From NCBI GenBank assembly GCA_965602225.1, contig CBFCYE010000001.1, forward strand, positions 182,654-246,653: a stretch of DNA of 64,000 bases, in the 5' to 3' direction. Source of the DNA: Tenderia sp965602225. Its GTDB lineage: Bacteria; Pseudomonadota; Gammaproteobacteria; Tenderiales; Tenderiaceae. Each line of letters opens with the position of its first letter. Position 1 is the stretch's first letter. The notes under the pieces were generated by a model. It searched no databases, had not been told where the DNA came from, and saw only the letters and a program-made list of their open reading frames with translations. Positions 1 to 6,011 of this stretch are shown here, one piece after another. A program made the translations under genes and the position numbers.

Positions 1-2
1 TA

Positions 3-947
3 GAGACTGTTGAACCGGTCTTTTGTGATATAGCCCACCACAGCTCACTCCATGAACAGGTATTGATTGCCTGTTGGGATGACAACCACCAGGCACATAT
101 CAGCAATCTGCTTAGTGAGCGCGGCACTGACCTTAAGCAAATACGCTTTTACAAGGTAAAGTCTAACGACAGCTGGGCCCGCGACCATGGCCCCATCACC
201 ATACTCAAACAGCAAAAACCGGTGTTGCTGGACTTCGGCTTCAATGGCTGGGGTAACAAGTATGAAGCCAAACTAGACAACGCCATCAGCCGTCATCTGT
301 GCAGCCAGGGCGCCTTTGCCGATACCGAATTCGAAAGCATCGATCTGGTTCTGGAAGGCGGCAGTATCGAAAGCGACGGACTCGGCACCCTGCTGACCAC
401 CAGCCGCTGTCTGTTATCACCCCAACGCAACCCATCTCTGGACCGATCGCAGCTAGAGCAGCAACTCAGCCAGCGTTTGGGCATCAACCGTTTCCTCTGG
501 CTGGAACACGGCCATCTAGCCGGTGATGATACCGACAGTCACATCGACACCCTGGCACGCTTCTGTTCTGCTGACACTATCTGCCATGTCAGCTGCGATG
601 ATCCAGCCGATGAACACTACGAACCACTGCAAGACATGGCCGCCGAACTAACAGCCTTCAGACAGGCCAATGGCAAACCCTACAAGCTGGTTCCCCTGCC
701 CATGACCCAGCCAATCTATAATGAAGACAATGTTCGCCTGCCCAGCACCTATGCAAACTTTCTGATCATCAACAATGCCGTACTCGTACCAACCTATGAA
801 GATGAGCATGACAGCCTAGCCCTGCAACAGCTGGCAATGTGTTTTCCCGACAGAGAAATCATCGCCATCAACTGCAAACCCTTAATCGAACAATATGGCA
901 GCCTGCACTGTGTCACCATGCAACTACCGGAAGGAATACTGGCTTAA
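3..947 (+). CDS. aguA: Agmatine deiminase, 5'-truncated by the window edge
   Basis: Converts agmatine to N-carbamoylputrescine and ammonia, the first step of the agmatine route to putrescine in the cytoplasm. The frame is open to the left edge, so the true start lies outside; a TTG at 63 is only an internal codon. Family features seen are WARDHGP near the start, the EGGSIESDGLGT stretch followed by TTSRCLL, the HLAGDDTDSHID segment carrying the catalytic His/Asp, and the C-terminal SLHC cysteine expected to form the covalent amidino intermediate. The stop codon is followed one base later by the ATG of the N-carbamoylputrescine amidase gene, so the two enzymes form a tight operon for consecutive steps. 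The sequence also fits the wider peptidylarginine-deiminase-like family, but the partner gene supports agmatine. Confidence 0.93.
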   Translation, partial: ETVEPVFCDIAHHSSLHEQVLIACWDDNHQAHISNLLSERGTDLKQIRFYKVKSNDSWARDHGPITILKQQKPVLLDFGFNGWGNKYEAKLDNAISRHLCSQGAFADTEFESIDLVLEGGSIESDGLGTLLTTSRCLLSPQRNPSLDRSQLEQQLSQRLGINRFLWLEHGHLAGDDTDSHIDTLARFCSADTICHVSCDDPADEHYEPLQDMAAELTAFRQANGKPYKLVPLPMTQPIYNEDNVRLPSTYANFLIINNAVLVPTYEDEHDSLALQQLAMCFPDREIIAINCKPLIEQYGSLHCVTMQLPEGILA

Positions 948-948
948 G

Positions 949-1842
949 ATGAGCAACAAAACCTTAAAAGTCGCACTAGTACAACGCAGCATCAAAAGCA
1001 GAAATTTGACCGCCAATCTTGATGCCAACATCAGTGCCGTCAAACAAGCGGCCGCCAACGGCGCCAAACTGGTTTTGCTGCAGGAACTACATAACAGTCT
1101 CTATTTCTGCCAGACCGAAGACACCAACAATTTCAACATGGCCGAGACCATCCCCGGTCCCAGCACAGAAATGCTGGCTGCCTGCGCCAAAGAAAACAAG
1201 ATTGTCATCGTCGCATCACTATTCGAAAAACGCGCCATCGGCCTCTATCACAACACCGCGGTGGTATTCGAACAGGACGGCTCAATTGCCGGCAAATACC
1301 GCAAGATGCACATCCCCGATGATCCCGGTTTTTATGAGAAGTTTTATTTCACCCCCGGTGATCTCGGTTTTACCCCCATCGACACCTCGGTTGGTCGTCT
1401 TGGCGTACTGGTCTGCTGGGATCAATGGTATCCAGAGGCCGCCCGCCTGATGGCCCTGGCCGGTGCCGAACTGCTGTTTTATCCTACAGCCATTGGCTGG
1501 GACCCACGTGATGACCACGCCGAACAACAACGCCAGCGTGACGCCTGGATCACCATCCAGCGCAGCCACGCCATAGCCAACGGCATCCCGGTGCTGTCAT
1601 GCAACCGCACCGGCCATGAGCCTGACCCCAGCGGCCAGAGTGAAGGCATACAGTTCTGGGGCAGCAGTTTTGTCGCCGGGCCACAAGGTGAACTATTGGC
1701 CGAAGCGACTGTAGATCAGGATGGCATCCTCTACGCCGATGTCGATATGGGCCGCAGTGAAGAGATCCGCCGCATCTGGCCCTACCTGCGTGATCGTCGC
1801 ATTGAAGATTATGCCGACCTTAAACTACGTTATCGTGATTAG
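949..1842 (+). CDS. aguB: N-carbamoylputrescine amidase
   Basis: Hydrolyses N-carbamoylputrescine to putrescine, CO2 and ammonia, completing the pathway begun by the gene upstream. It is a nitrilase-superfamily protein of 297 residues with the Glu-Lys-Cys triad visible: E46 in LLQELHNS, K119 in YRKMHIPDDPG and C156 in VLVCWDQWYPEAAR. I chose the ATG at 949, one base after the aguA stop, because it gives the usual family N-terminus (MSNKTLKVALVQ); an upstream in-frame ATG at 895 would only add residues overlapping aguA. The family is well conserved and the assignment is firm. Confidence 0.95.
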   Translation: MSNKTLKVALVQRSIKSRNLTANLDANISAVKQAAANGAKLVLLQELHNSLYFCQTEDTNNFNMAETIPGPSTEMLAACAKENKIVIVASLFEKRAIGLYHNTAVVFEQDGSIAGKYRKMHIPDDPGFYEKFYFTPGDLGFTPIDTSVGRLGVLVCWDQWYPEAARLMALAGAELLFYPTAIGWDPRDDHAEQQRQRDAWITIQRSHAIANGIPVLSCNRTGHEPDPSGQSEGIQFWGSSFVAGPQGELLAEATVDQDGILYADVDMGRSEEIRRIWPYLRDRRIEDYADLKLRYRD

Positions 1843-1926
1843 AGCCGCCATCAATCACAGACGCTAAGCCTTATATGTGAAATAATGAGCACATTACACC
1901 AACAATAATTCGATGGAAGAATAACG

Positions 1927-3045
1927 ATGATCGTCATACTCGAACCAGGCATAGACAAATCCGGCGCCAACTACACCGCCATCATGGATTATCTCACCAA
2001 CCAGCCCGGCATCCAGGTGCGCGTGCACGAAGAAGCAGGTACACAGCAAGTGCTGACCGAACTCTATCTGGTCGGTGACACCAAAACCCTGGACAAAGAT
2101 GACATCAACGCCCTGCCAGGTGTTGAGCGCGTGGTACGCATCTCTCAGGACTACCGCGTCCTCGGTCGCCACAAAGACGACAAACGCTCCACCCATTTTG
2201 AATACAACGGCGTCACCTTCAGCCAGGACAACCTGCACATCTTCCCCGGCCTCTGCGCTGTCGACAGCCCGACCCACGTCGAACAGATGATGAAGGCCTG
2301 TCAGGAACACGGCCTTGAGACCACCCGCATGGGCGCCTACAAACCACGCACCAGCCCTTATGCCTTTCAGGGCCACGGCAAAGACTGTCTGCCCTACGTT
2401 TTCGAACTGGCAGGCAAATACGGCATCAAAGTCATCGCTATGGAAGTCACCTGTGAACAGCACGTCAAAGAGATCCAGCAAGCCCTGGAACAGACCGGCC
2501 ACCCTACCGGCGTCATGCTGCAGATCGGCACTCGCAACACCCAGAATTTTGAACTGCTAAAAGCCGTCGGTCGTCAAAAAGAAATGCCAGTCCTGCTGAA
2601 ACGCGGTTTCGGTATCACCCTGGAAGAATCACTCAACGCCGCCGAATACATGGCTAGCGAGGGTAACCGCAAGGTCATCTTCGCCCTGCGCGGAATGAAA
2701 ACCAACATGGGCGATCCGCACCGCAACTTCGTCGACTTCTCCCACGTACCAGTGGTCAAGCGCCTGACCCGCATGCCGGTCTGTGTCGATCCGTCACACT
2801 CGGTCGGCAGTCGTGAGCAGTCGCCTGATGGACTGATGGATGTCTTCCACGTCACCGCCCAGGGCATCGTCGCCGGCGCCAACATGGTATTGGTAGATTT
2901 TCACCCAGCACCAAGCAAGGCACTGGTAGACGGCCCACAGGCACTACTGATGAGCGAGCTGCCCTACTTCCTTGAAGATTGCCGCATCGCCCGCGAAGCC
3001 TACGAAGCCAGAGTTAAAAACATCAATCGTATTCGCCCGGCTTAA
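1927..3045 (+). CDS. aroF: 3-deoxy-7-phosphoheptulonate (DAHP) synthase, type I beta-like
   Basis: Condenses phosphoenolpyruvate and erythrose 4-phosphate into DAHP, the entry step of the shikimate pathway. Of the 372 residues, about the first 85 form a ferredoxin-like N-terminal domain starting MIVILEPG, as in the I-beta enzymes that carry a regulatory extension. The rest is the TIM barrel shared with KDO8P synthase: GAYKPRTSPYAFQG, LLKRGFG, and VCVDPSHSVGSR with a metal-ligand His. It is a single-gene unit ending in a hairpin plus T-run. The symbol is generic because several DAHP synthase naming schemes exist (aroF/aroG/aroA). The N-terminal domain suggests feedback control, but I cannot tell by which amino acid. 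Confidence 0.9.
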   Translation: MIVILEPGIDKSGANYTAIMDYLTNQPGIQVRVHEEAGTQQVLTELYLVGDTKTLDKDDINALPGVERVVRISQDYRVLGRHKDDKRSTHFEYNGVTFSQDNLHIFPGLCAVDSPTHVEQMMKACQEHGLETTRMGAYKPRTSPYAFQGHGKDCLPYVFELAGKYGIKVIAMEVTCEQHVKEIQQALEQTGHPTGVMLQIGTRNTQNFELLKAVGRQKEMPVLLKRGFGITLEESLNAAEYMASEGNRKVIFALRGMKTNMGDPHRNFVDFSHVPVVKRLTRMPVCVDPSHSVGSREQSPDGLMDVFHVTAQGIVAGANMVLVDFHPAPSKALVDGPQALLMSELPYFLEDCRIAREAYEARVKNINRIRPA

Positions 3046-3074
3046 TAACCGCGCAGTAATTGATCACGATATAG

Positions 3075-3108
3075 CCCGGATGGAGTGAAAACGAAATCCG
3101 GGTTTTTT
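3075..3108 (+). terminator. REP-like hairpin acting as terminator after the DAHP synthase gene
   Basis: CCCGGA at 3075-3080 pairs with TCCGGG at 3097-3102 and is followed by six T (3103-3108). The unit TAGCCCGGATGGAGTG...AATCCGGG resembles intergenic palindromic elements that I recognise as common in gammaproteobacterial genomes, here in a place where it can stop transcription. Confidence 0.65.
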
Positions 3109-3133
3109 ATTGTCCCAAACTCCACTGACACCC

Positions 3134-3173
3134 TGTCATTCCAGACGTAGCGCAGCGAAGATCCGGAATCCAG
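3134..3173. repeat. REP-like intergenic repeat (TGTCATTCC...GGAATCCAG)
   Basis: An imperfect inverted repeat (ATTCC at 3138-3142, GGAAT at 3165-3169) around a CGCAGCGAAGATCC core. It resembles widely dispersed palindromic units of proteobacterial genomes. It lies directly behind the DAHP synthase terminator and ends 12 bases from the broken small ORF. Confidence 0.5.
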
Positions 3174-3184
3174 CCAGCAAAAAA

Positions 3185-3415
3185 CTAGGCATACAAATCC
3201 AGCAACTGTCCTTTACCAGACTCAGTCACCACCTTAGTCGCCAATCCATTTTGTTGCCCAGACTCATTGGCCTTAGACTCAGCCACAGACGCTAAAGAAT
3301 CATCCTCAACGCGCTATTCGTCGTCCTTTGACCTAAGCTGTTGCAGCTCTTGAATGCGTTGATTGAAAAGTGTTTGCGCCGTACTTTCAGAACAACTACC
3401 AGTAATTGCGCTCAT
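3185..3415 (-). pseudogene. Small ORF interrupted by an in-frame TAG
   Basis: On the minus strand an ATG at 3415 follows a strong ribosome binding site (AGGAG, complement of 3423-3427, 7-base spacing). It opens a 33-residue frame beginning MSAITGSCSESTAQTLF and ending at TAG (3316-3314). The same frame continues without interruption for another 42 codons (RVEDDSLASVAESKAN... to GQLLDLYA) before a second TAG at 3187-3185. The composition stays protein-like (Glu, Ser, Gln rich, no Cys after the first part). I read it as a roughly 76-residue protein gene with one amber mutation, a translated 33-residue peptide, or less likely a readthrough product. I do not recognise the family. Confidence 0.5.
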
Positions 3416-3631
3416 CGGACTACTCCTACAAACAGACTCGACAACGTAATCCTGGCAGCCATTGATCACAAAATTACACAGAGCATGACGATTCAACGTA
3501 ACGCAGCATGTAGACAGATCAACCTAAACAGCTTTTAAATCAAAGCCTGTTTGTTCATCAGCAAATTAATGCTTATGATGGAAACCACAAACAAAAAAGA
3601 AATTTATAGTTTCTAGATATAGAATTAGATA

Positions 3632-3668
3632 GGCGTATATGGGAATTATTCCTACATATAGAAACGCC
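3632..3668. repeat. Long imperfect hairpin just left of the cassette array
   Basis: GGCGT (3632-3636), ATATG (3637-3641) and GGAAT (3642-3646) pair with ATTCC (3648-3652), CATAT (3655-3659) and ACGCC (3664-3668), with TA and AGAA bulges. It lies 12 bases before the GTTAGGC that starts the first cassette. It could be a terminator stem for the adjacent chromosome, or the residue of an attI or attC half. No matching R'' box is visible upstream. Confidence 0.45.
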
Positions 3669-3702
3669 GTACACTGACTGTTAGGCCTATGAGCGTGATG
3701 AC

Positions 3703-4311
3703 ATGAAAGATATTGAGCTTCCCATAACTCAGTCATTTTCAGCAACAATCGATACCCACAATATCGATATGAGCAAAGCCGTAGATATCGGAAACGGGGT
3801 TATGGGAATTCCATTAGGTAGTGTTGTAGACAGTGAAATTTCTGCTATTACCGAAAAGGCTAGATTAAATGGTGGCAAGGTTCTGTACGCAACCACATCA
3901 ATTGAGCAGCAAATGGAATCAATACTATTACGGTATTTCATGGGGCCGTTTGAGGCAGGCTCTGAAAAAAGAGAAATATTCGAAAAGGAAATATTACAAT
4001 CTAGCGCTCTATCTTACAGTGCGAAAAAACACCTAGTATCAAAGGTCGTTAATACGCATTCATTGCTAAATGGAAAAAGTAAAAATAAGCTTCAAAGTTA
4101 TCTAAAAAAGATAATGGAATGGAGGAATGCTTTTGCTCATGGGAAGGTGCAGCACGATAATATGTGTGGTTGTTTCATCAAGCATTATTCAGGTGGACCA
4201 AAAACCCTTAACTTAACTGATGAGTTTTGGGAAGAACTAGAGAAAACATTTAAAGAATGCTCAGAATTGTTAAAGCAGTCTTTGCAAAAAACTGAGGAAA
4301 TAAAGGCCTAA
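3703..4311 (+). CDS. Cassette-borne hypothetical protein with HEPN RNase-type motif
   Basis: Predicted protein of 202 residues, the gene of cassette 1. I do not recognise a named family. The centre (about 60-150) is helical, with a conserved-looking segment MEWRNAFAHGK in which R141-N142-x3-H146 matches the R-N-x3-H signature of HEPN-domain ribonucleases; such domains occur in toxins and abortive-infection proteins. No nucleotidyltransferase antitoxin partner lies beside it, and the next gene is in a separate cassette. No signal peptide or membrane segment is visible. The ATG lies 22 bases inside the cassette with a poor ribosome binding site, and the stop TAA is embedded in the attC R'' box GCCTAAC. 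Low GC and cassette location indicate horizontal acquisition. RNase function is inference from one motif. Confidence 0.75.
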   Translation: MKDIELPITQSFSATIDTHNIDMSKAVDIGNGVMGIPLGSVVDSEISAITEKARLNGGKVLYATTSIEQQMESILLRYFMGPFEAGSEKREIFEKEILQSSALSYSAKKHLVSKVVNTHSLLNGKSKNKLQSYLKKIMEWRNAFAHGKVQHDNMCGCFIKHYSGGPKTLNLTDEFWEELEKTFKECSELLKQSLQKTEEIKA

Positions 4312-4419
4312 CAATGGCGGTCTAGAGGGACTTGCCTTCCGCGGTGCTTCTTGTGTGCTAAAAGAGCCTAGCACACAAGAAACCCCGCTACGGCAAGCCC
4401 CTCACCGCAAGCGTTAGGC
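4306..4419 (+). other. attC site of cassette 1
   Basis: R'' GCCTAAC at 4306-4312 and R' GTTAGGC at 4413-4419. The L'' and L' arms pair (GCGGTCTAGAGGGACTTGCC against GGCAAGCCCCTCACCGC). An inner perfect 11-base stem is formed by CTTGTGTGCTA and TAGCACACAAG. At 114 bp it is a full-length, foldable site with crossover after G4413. Confidence 0.92.
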
Positions 4420-4438
4420 ATCCGAAGGATAGTAGAGA

Positions 4439-4930
4439 ATGGAAAATCGAAGAATGTTTGTAGCAGAAATTAATGCTAAATTAAAAAAATACTACAGTAT
4501 TCATGCAATAAGAATTTCTTCATCCGCTTTAATATCTCAAAATTCGATATTGATTAATAGGCTTAGAAGGAAAAATCTAGCTGCAGATCAAGCAGCCTTA
4601 TATATTGCAATTCAATATTATACTTCACTAAATAACAAAGAGTTACGAGAAGCTAAAATTCTATTTAAGAGAATTAATACGATTGCCAACAAAAATACTA
4701 AAGTAGATATTGCAGCCTATGGATACGATAAAAGAACTTTTTTGCCAAAGTATAGTGGCATCATAAAGGATAGAGCTGAATCTCTTCGGCTTATCCAACG
4801 AATATATAAACTTACAAGAGAATCATTCGACGCTTTACCTAATTTGCAAGACGCAGGTTTTTCGTCAGCATATAGTGTTGTGGAAGGTAATAGAGAGGGG
4901 TTCATAAATCATTGGGAAGATCCAAAATAA
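4439..4930 (+). CDS. Cassette-borne hypothetical protein
   Basis: Predicted protein of 163 residues, the only gene of cassette 2. No family recognised. It is basic (many Lys/Arg), mainly helical in appearance, and has no signal peptide or transmembrane stretch, so it is probably cytoplasmic. The ATG at 4439 is preceded by GAAGGAT, a reasonable ribosome binding site about 10 bases upstream and located just after the GTTAGGC cassette start. The stop is followed by the next attC site within 2 bases. Codon use is AT-rich like the rest of the array and unlike the flanking ATPase gene. Confidence 0.75.
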   Translation: MENRRMFVAEINAKLKKYYSIHAIRISSSALISQNSILINRLRRKNLAADQAALYIAIQYYTSLNNKELREAKILFKRINTIANKNTKVDIAAYGYDKRTFLPKYSGIIKDRAESLRLIQRIYKLTRESFDALPNLQDAGFSSAYSVVEGNREGFINHWEDPK

Positions 4931-4932
4931 AT

Positions 4933-5013
4933 GCCTAACAAAACAAATCAAGCTGACCCATTTTTCGTTCGCGCTGCTCAAAAAAAAGAGTCAGCTTATT
5001 TGTAACGTTATGA
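4933..5013 (+). other. attC site of cassette 2
   Basis: R'' GCCTAAC at 4933-4939 and R' GTTATGA at 5007-5013. The arms ACAAATCAAGCTGAC and GTCAGCTTATTTGT are complementary except for one extra C in the left arm. That single extrahelical base is the textbook asymmetry of attC L'' boxes and sets orientation. The site is 81 bp, with crossover after G5007. Confidence 0.92.
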
Positions 5014-5071
5014 ATTATTAGAAGTCAGGTTCTTTAAATATTTTTTTAGACAAATGAACACAGGTAAGAAA

Positions 5072-5431
5072 ATGAAATTTATATTTATATTTATTGCGTT
5101 ATTAAGTGTATCTGGATGCGTGAGTATAGAAGCGCCTGAAAATCTGGTTTCAGATACCGTGGAAGCAGGTAAGAATGCGTATATATCAATTAAAAACAAA
5201 ATGTCTCAAGATGAGAAAAGTGACAAAAATCATATATTTTCTTATAAGCACATAATTCCAAGCGGCGAACTAATTAGTGATTCTAATTCTAATTGCTTAA
5301 ACGGTGCTATAGAACAGGCCAGGAAAACGCTTAACATCTATATGTTAGAAGTAGAAAAGACAACATCAAAATCAATTATTGATGAAGATAAGCATGTTTT
5401 GGAGTGTAGTATTTATGTTGCGAAACAATAA
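5072..5431 (+). CDS. Cassette-borne small lipoprotein
   Basis: First of two genes in cassette 3. The 119-residue product begins MKFIFIFIALLSVSGC, a signal peptide with a lipobox (V-S-G-C), so it should be lipidated at that Cys and anchored in the envelope. I chose ATG 5072 because AGGT lies about 8 bases before it and it gives a compact signal peptide; an ATG at 5054 would add six residues. The mature part is hydrophilic with Cys at two further positions, and no family is recognised. Its end overlaps the beginning of the next lipoprotein gene, suggesting co-translation. Confidence 0.7.
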   Translation: MKFIFIFIALLSVSGCVSIEAPENLVSDTVEAGKNAYISIKNKMSQDEKSDKNHIFSYKHIIPSGELISDSNSNCLNGAIEQARKTLNIYMLEVEKTTSKSIIDEDKHVLECSIYVAKQ

Positions 5432-5969
5432 TCCTAATTCTTCGAATATCAATAAAGGCATGATAAGAATTACCTTTTGTTTGTTGTGTCCGCTGCTTAT
5501 GCTCACGGGTTGTTCTGCGTATGAGAACTATAGACTCGTTAAGAATACGCTATTAGACCCAACGGCCCTAAATATTGAAGTAACTAGGCATAAAAATCAC
5601 TATGAGAGAACAAGTTCTAATAAAGGTTCTCTTTATGTTATGTGGTCGGCGACATTAATTACCGCAAAGCAGGATTTTTCTGGTATTTACGTTTATGTAA
5701 ATGGACGGAAAGAAAGCGCGGTGAAACGCGGGACTTACACAGCAATTGAGATATCATCAGGATCTTACGAACTATCGGTGGGTGATAGTGACAATATAAA
5801 ATCAACACAATCTATCAATATTATCGAAAACCAAGATCTCTATTTTCGTACAGGACTGCAGAGCAACCTCATATCACCAAACTCATTATTTCTTTCAAGT
5901 GTAGAAAACGAAAAAACTGCAAGATCTATAATCTCAAAATCAAGATATGTCACCTTCGATAAACAATAA
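5415..5969 (+). CDS. Cassette-borne lipoprotein
   Basis: Second gene of cassette 3. The segment MIRITFCLLCPLLMLTGC is a signal peptide with the lipobox L-T-G-C, followed by about 150 residues of hydrophilic, beta-rich-looking sequence with no recognised family. Two starts are possible. ATG 5415 has GGAG ten bases upstream and overlaps the preceding gene by 17 bases; ATG 5460 gives the shorter and more typical signal peptide but lacks a clear ribosome binding site. Two overlapping lipoprotein genes in a single cassette is unusual, because most cassettes hold one gene. Together they may form an envelope pair, which is inference from arrangement only. Confidence 0.7.
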   Translation: MLRNNNPNSSNINKGMIRITFCLLCPLLMLTGCSAYENYRLVKNTLLDPTALNIEVTRHKNHYERTSSNKGSLYVMWSATLITAKQDFSGIYVYVNGRKESAVKRGTYTAIEISSGSYELSVGDSDNIKSTQSINIIENQDLYFRTGLQSNLISPNSLFLSSVENEKTARSIISKSRYVTFDKQ

Positions 5970-5971
5970 AT

Positions 5972-6008
5972 GCATAACAAGGCATGTCGCTTACCGGCGG
6001 CGTTAAAC
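5972..6008 (+). other. Short, probably truncated attC of cassette 3
   Basis: GCATAAC (5972-5978) is the R'' box and GTTAAAC (6002-6008) the R' box, but only 37 bp separate their outer ends and the arms do not pair well. It looks like an attC that lost its centre. GTTAAAC lies 3 bases from the stop of the ATPase gene, so TTAAAC may be host sequence. Confidence 0.55.
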
Positions 6009-6011
6009 CAC

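Larger units (their letters stand above)
3681..6002 (+). mobile_element. Integron cassette array 1 (three cassettes, no integrase)
   Basis: Three consecutive cassettes are bounded by G/TTRRRY crossover points: 3681-4413, 4414-5007 and 5008-6002. Each holds a + strand gene or gene pair followed by an attC site. The cassette ends obey the integron rule: cassettes 1 and 2 start TTAGGC and their attC sites begin GCCTAAC; cassette 3 starts TTATGA and its attC begins GCATAAC. The DNA is clearly more AT-rich than the flanking genes. No intI lies to the left, where it would be expected on the minus strand, so this is a cluster of attC sites lacking an integrase, or a set of cassettes inserted at a secondary site. 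Confidence 0.85.

Noticed and set aside
3110..3295. Plus-strand 61-codon frame after the DAHP synthase gene
   Set aside because: It spans REP-like repeats and is antisense to the interrupted small ORF, with no ribosome binding site.
3566..3748. Minus-strand 60-codon frame across the left edge of cassette array 1
   Set aside because: It crosses the recombination core and has no start signal; considered as an intI remnant but shows no tyrosine recombinase motifs.
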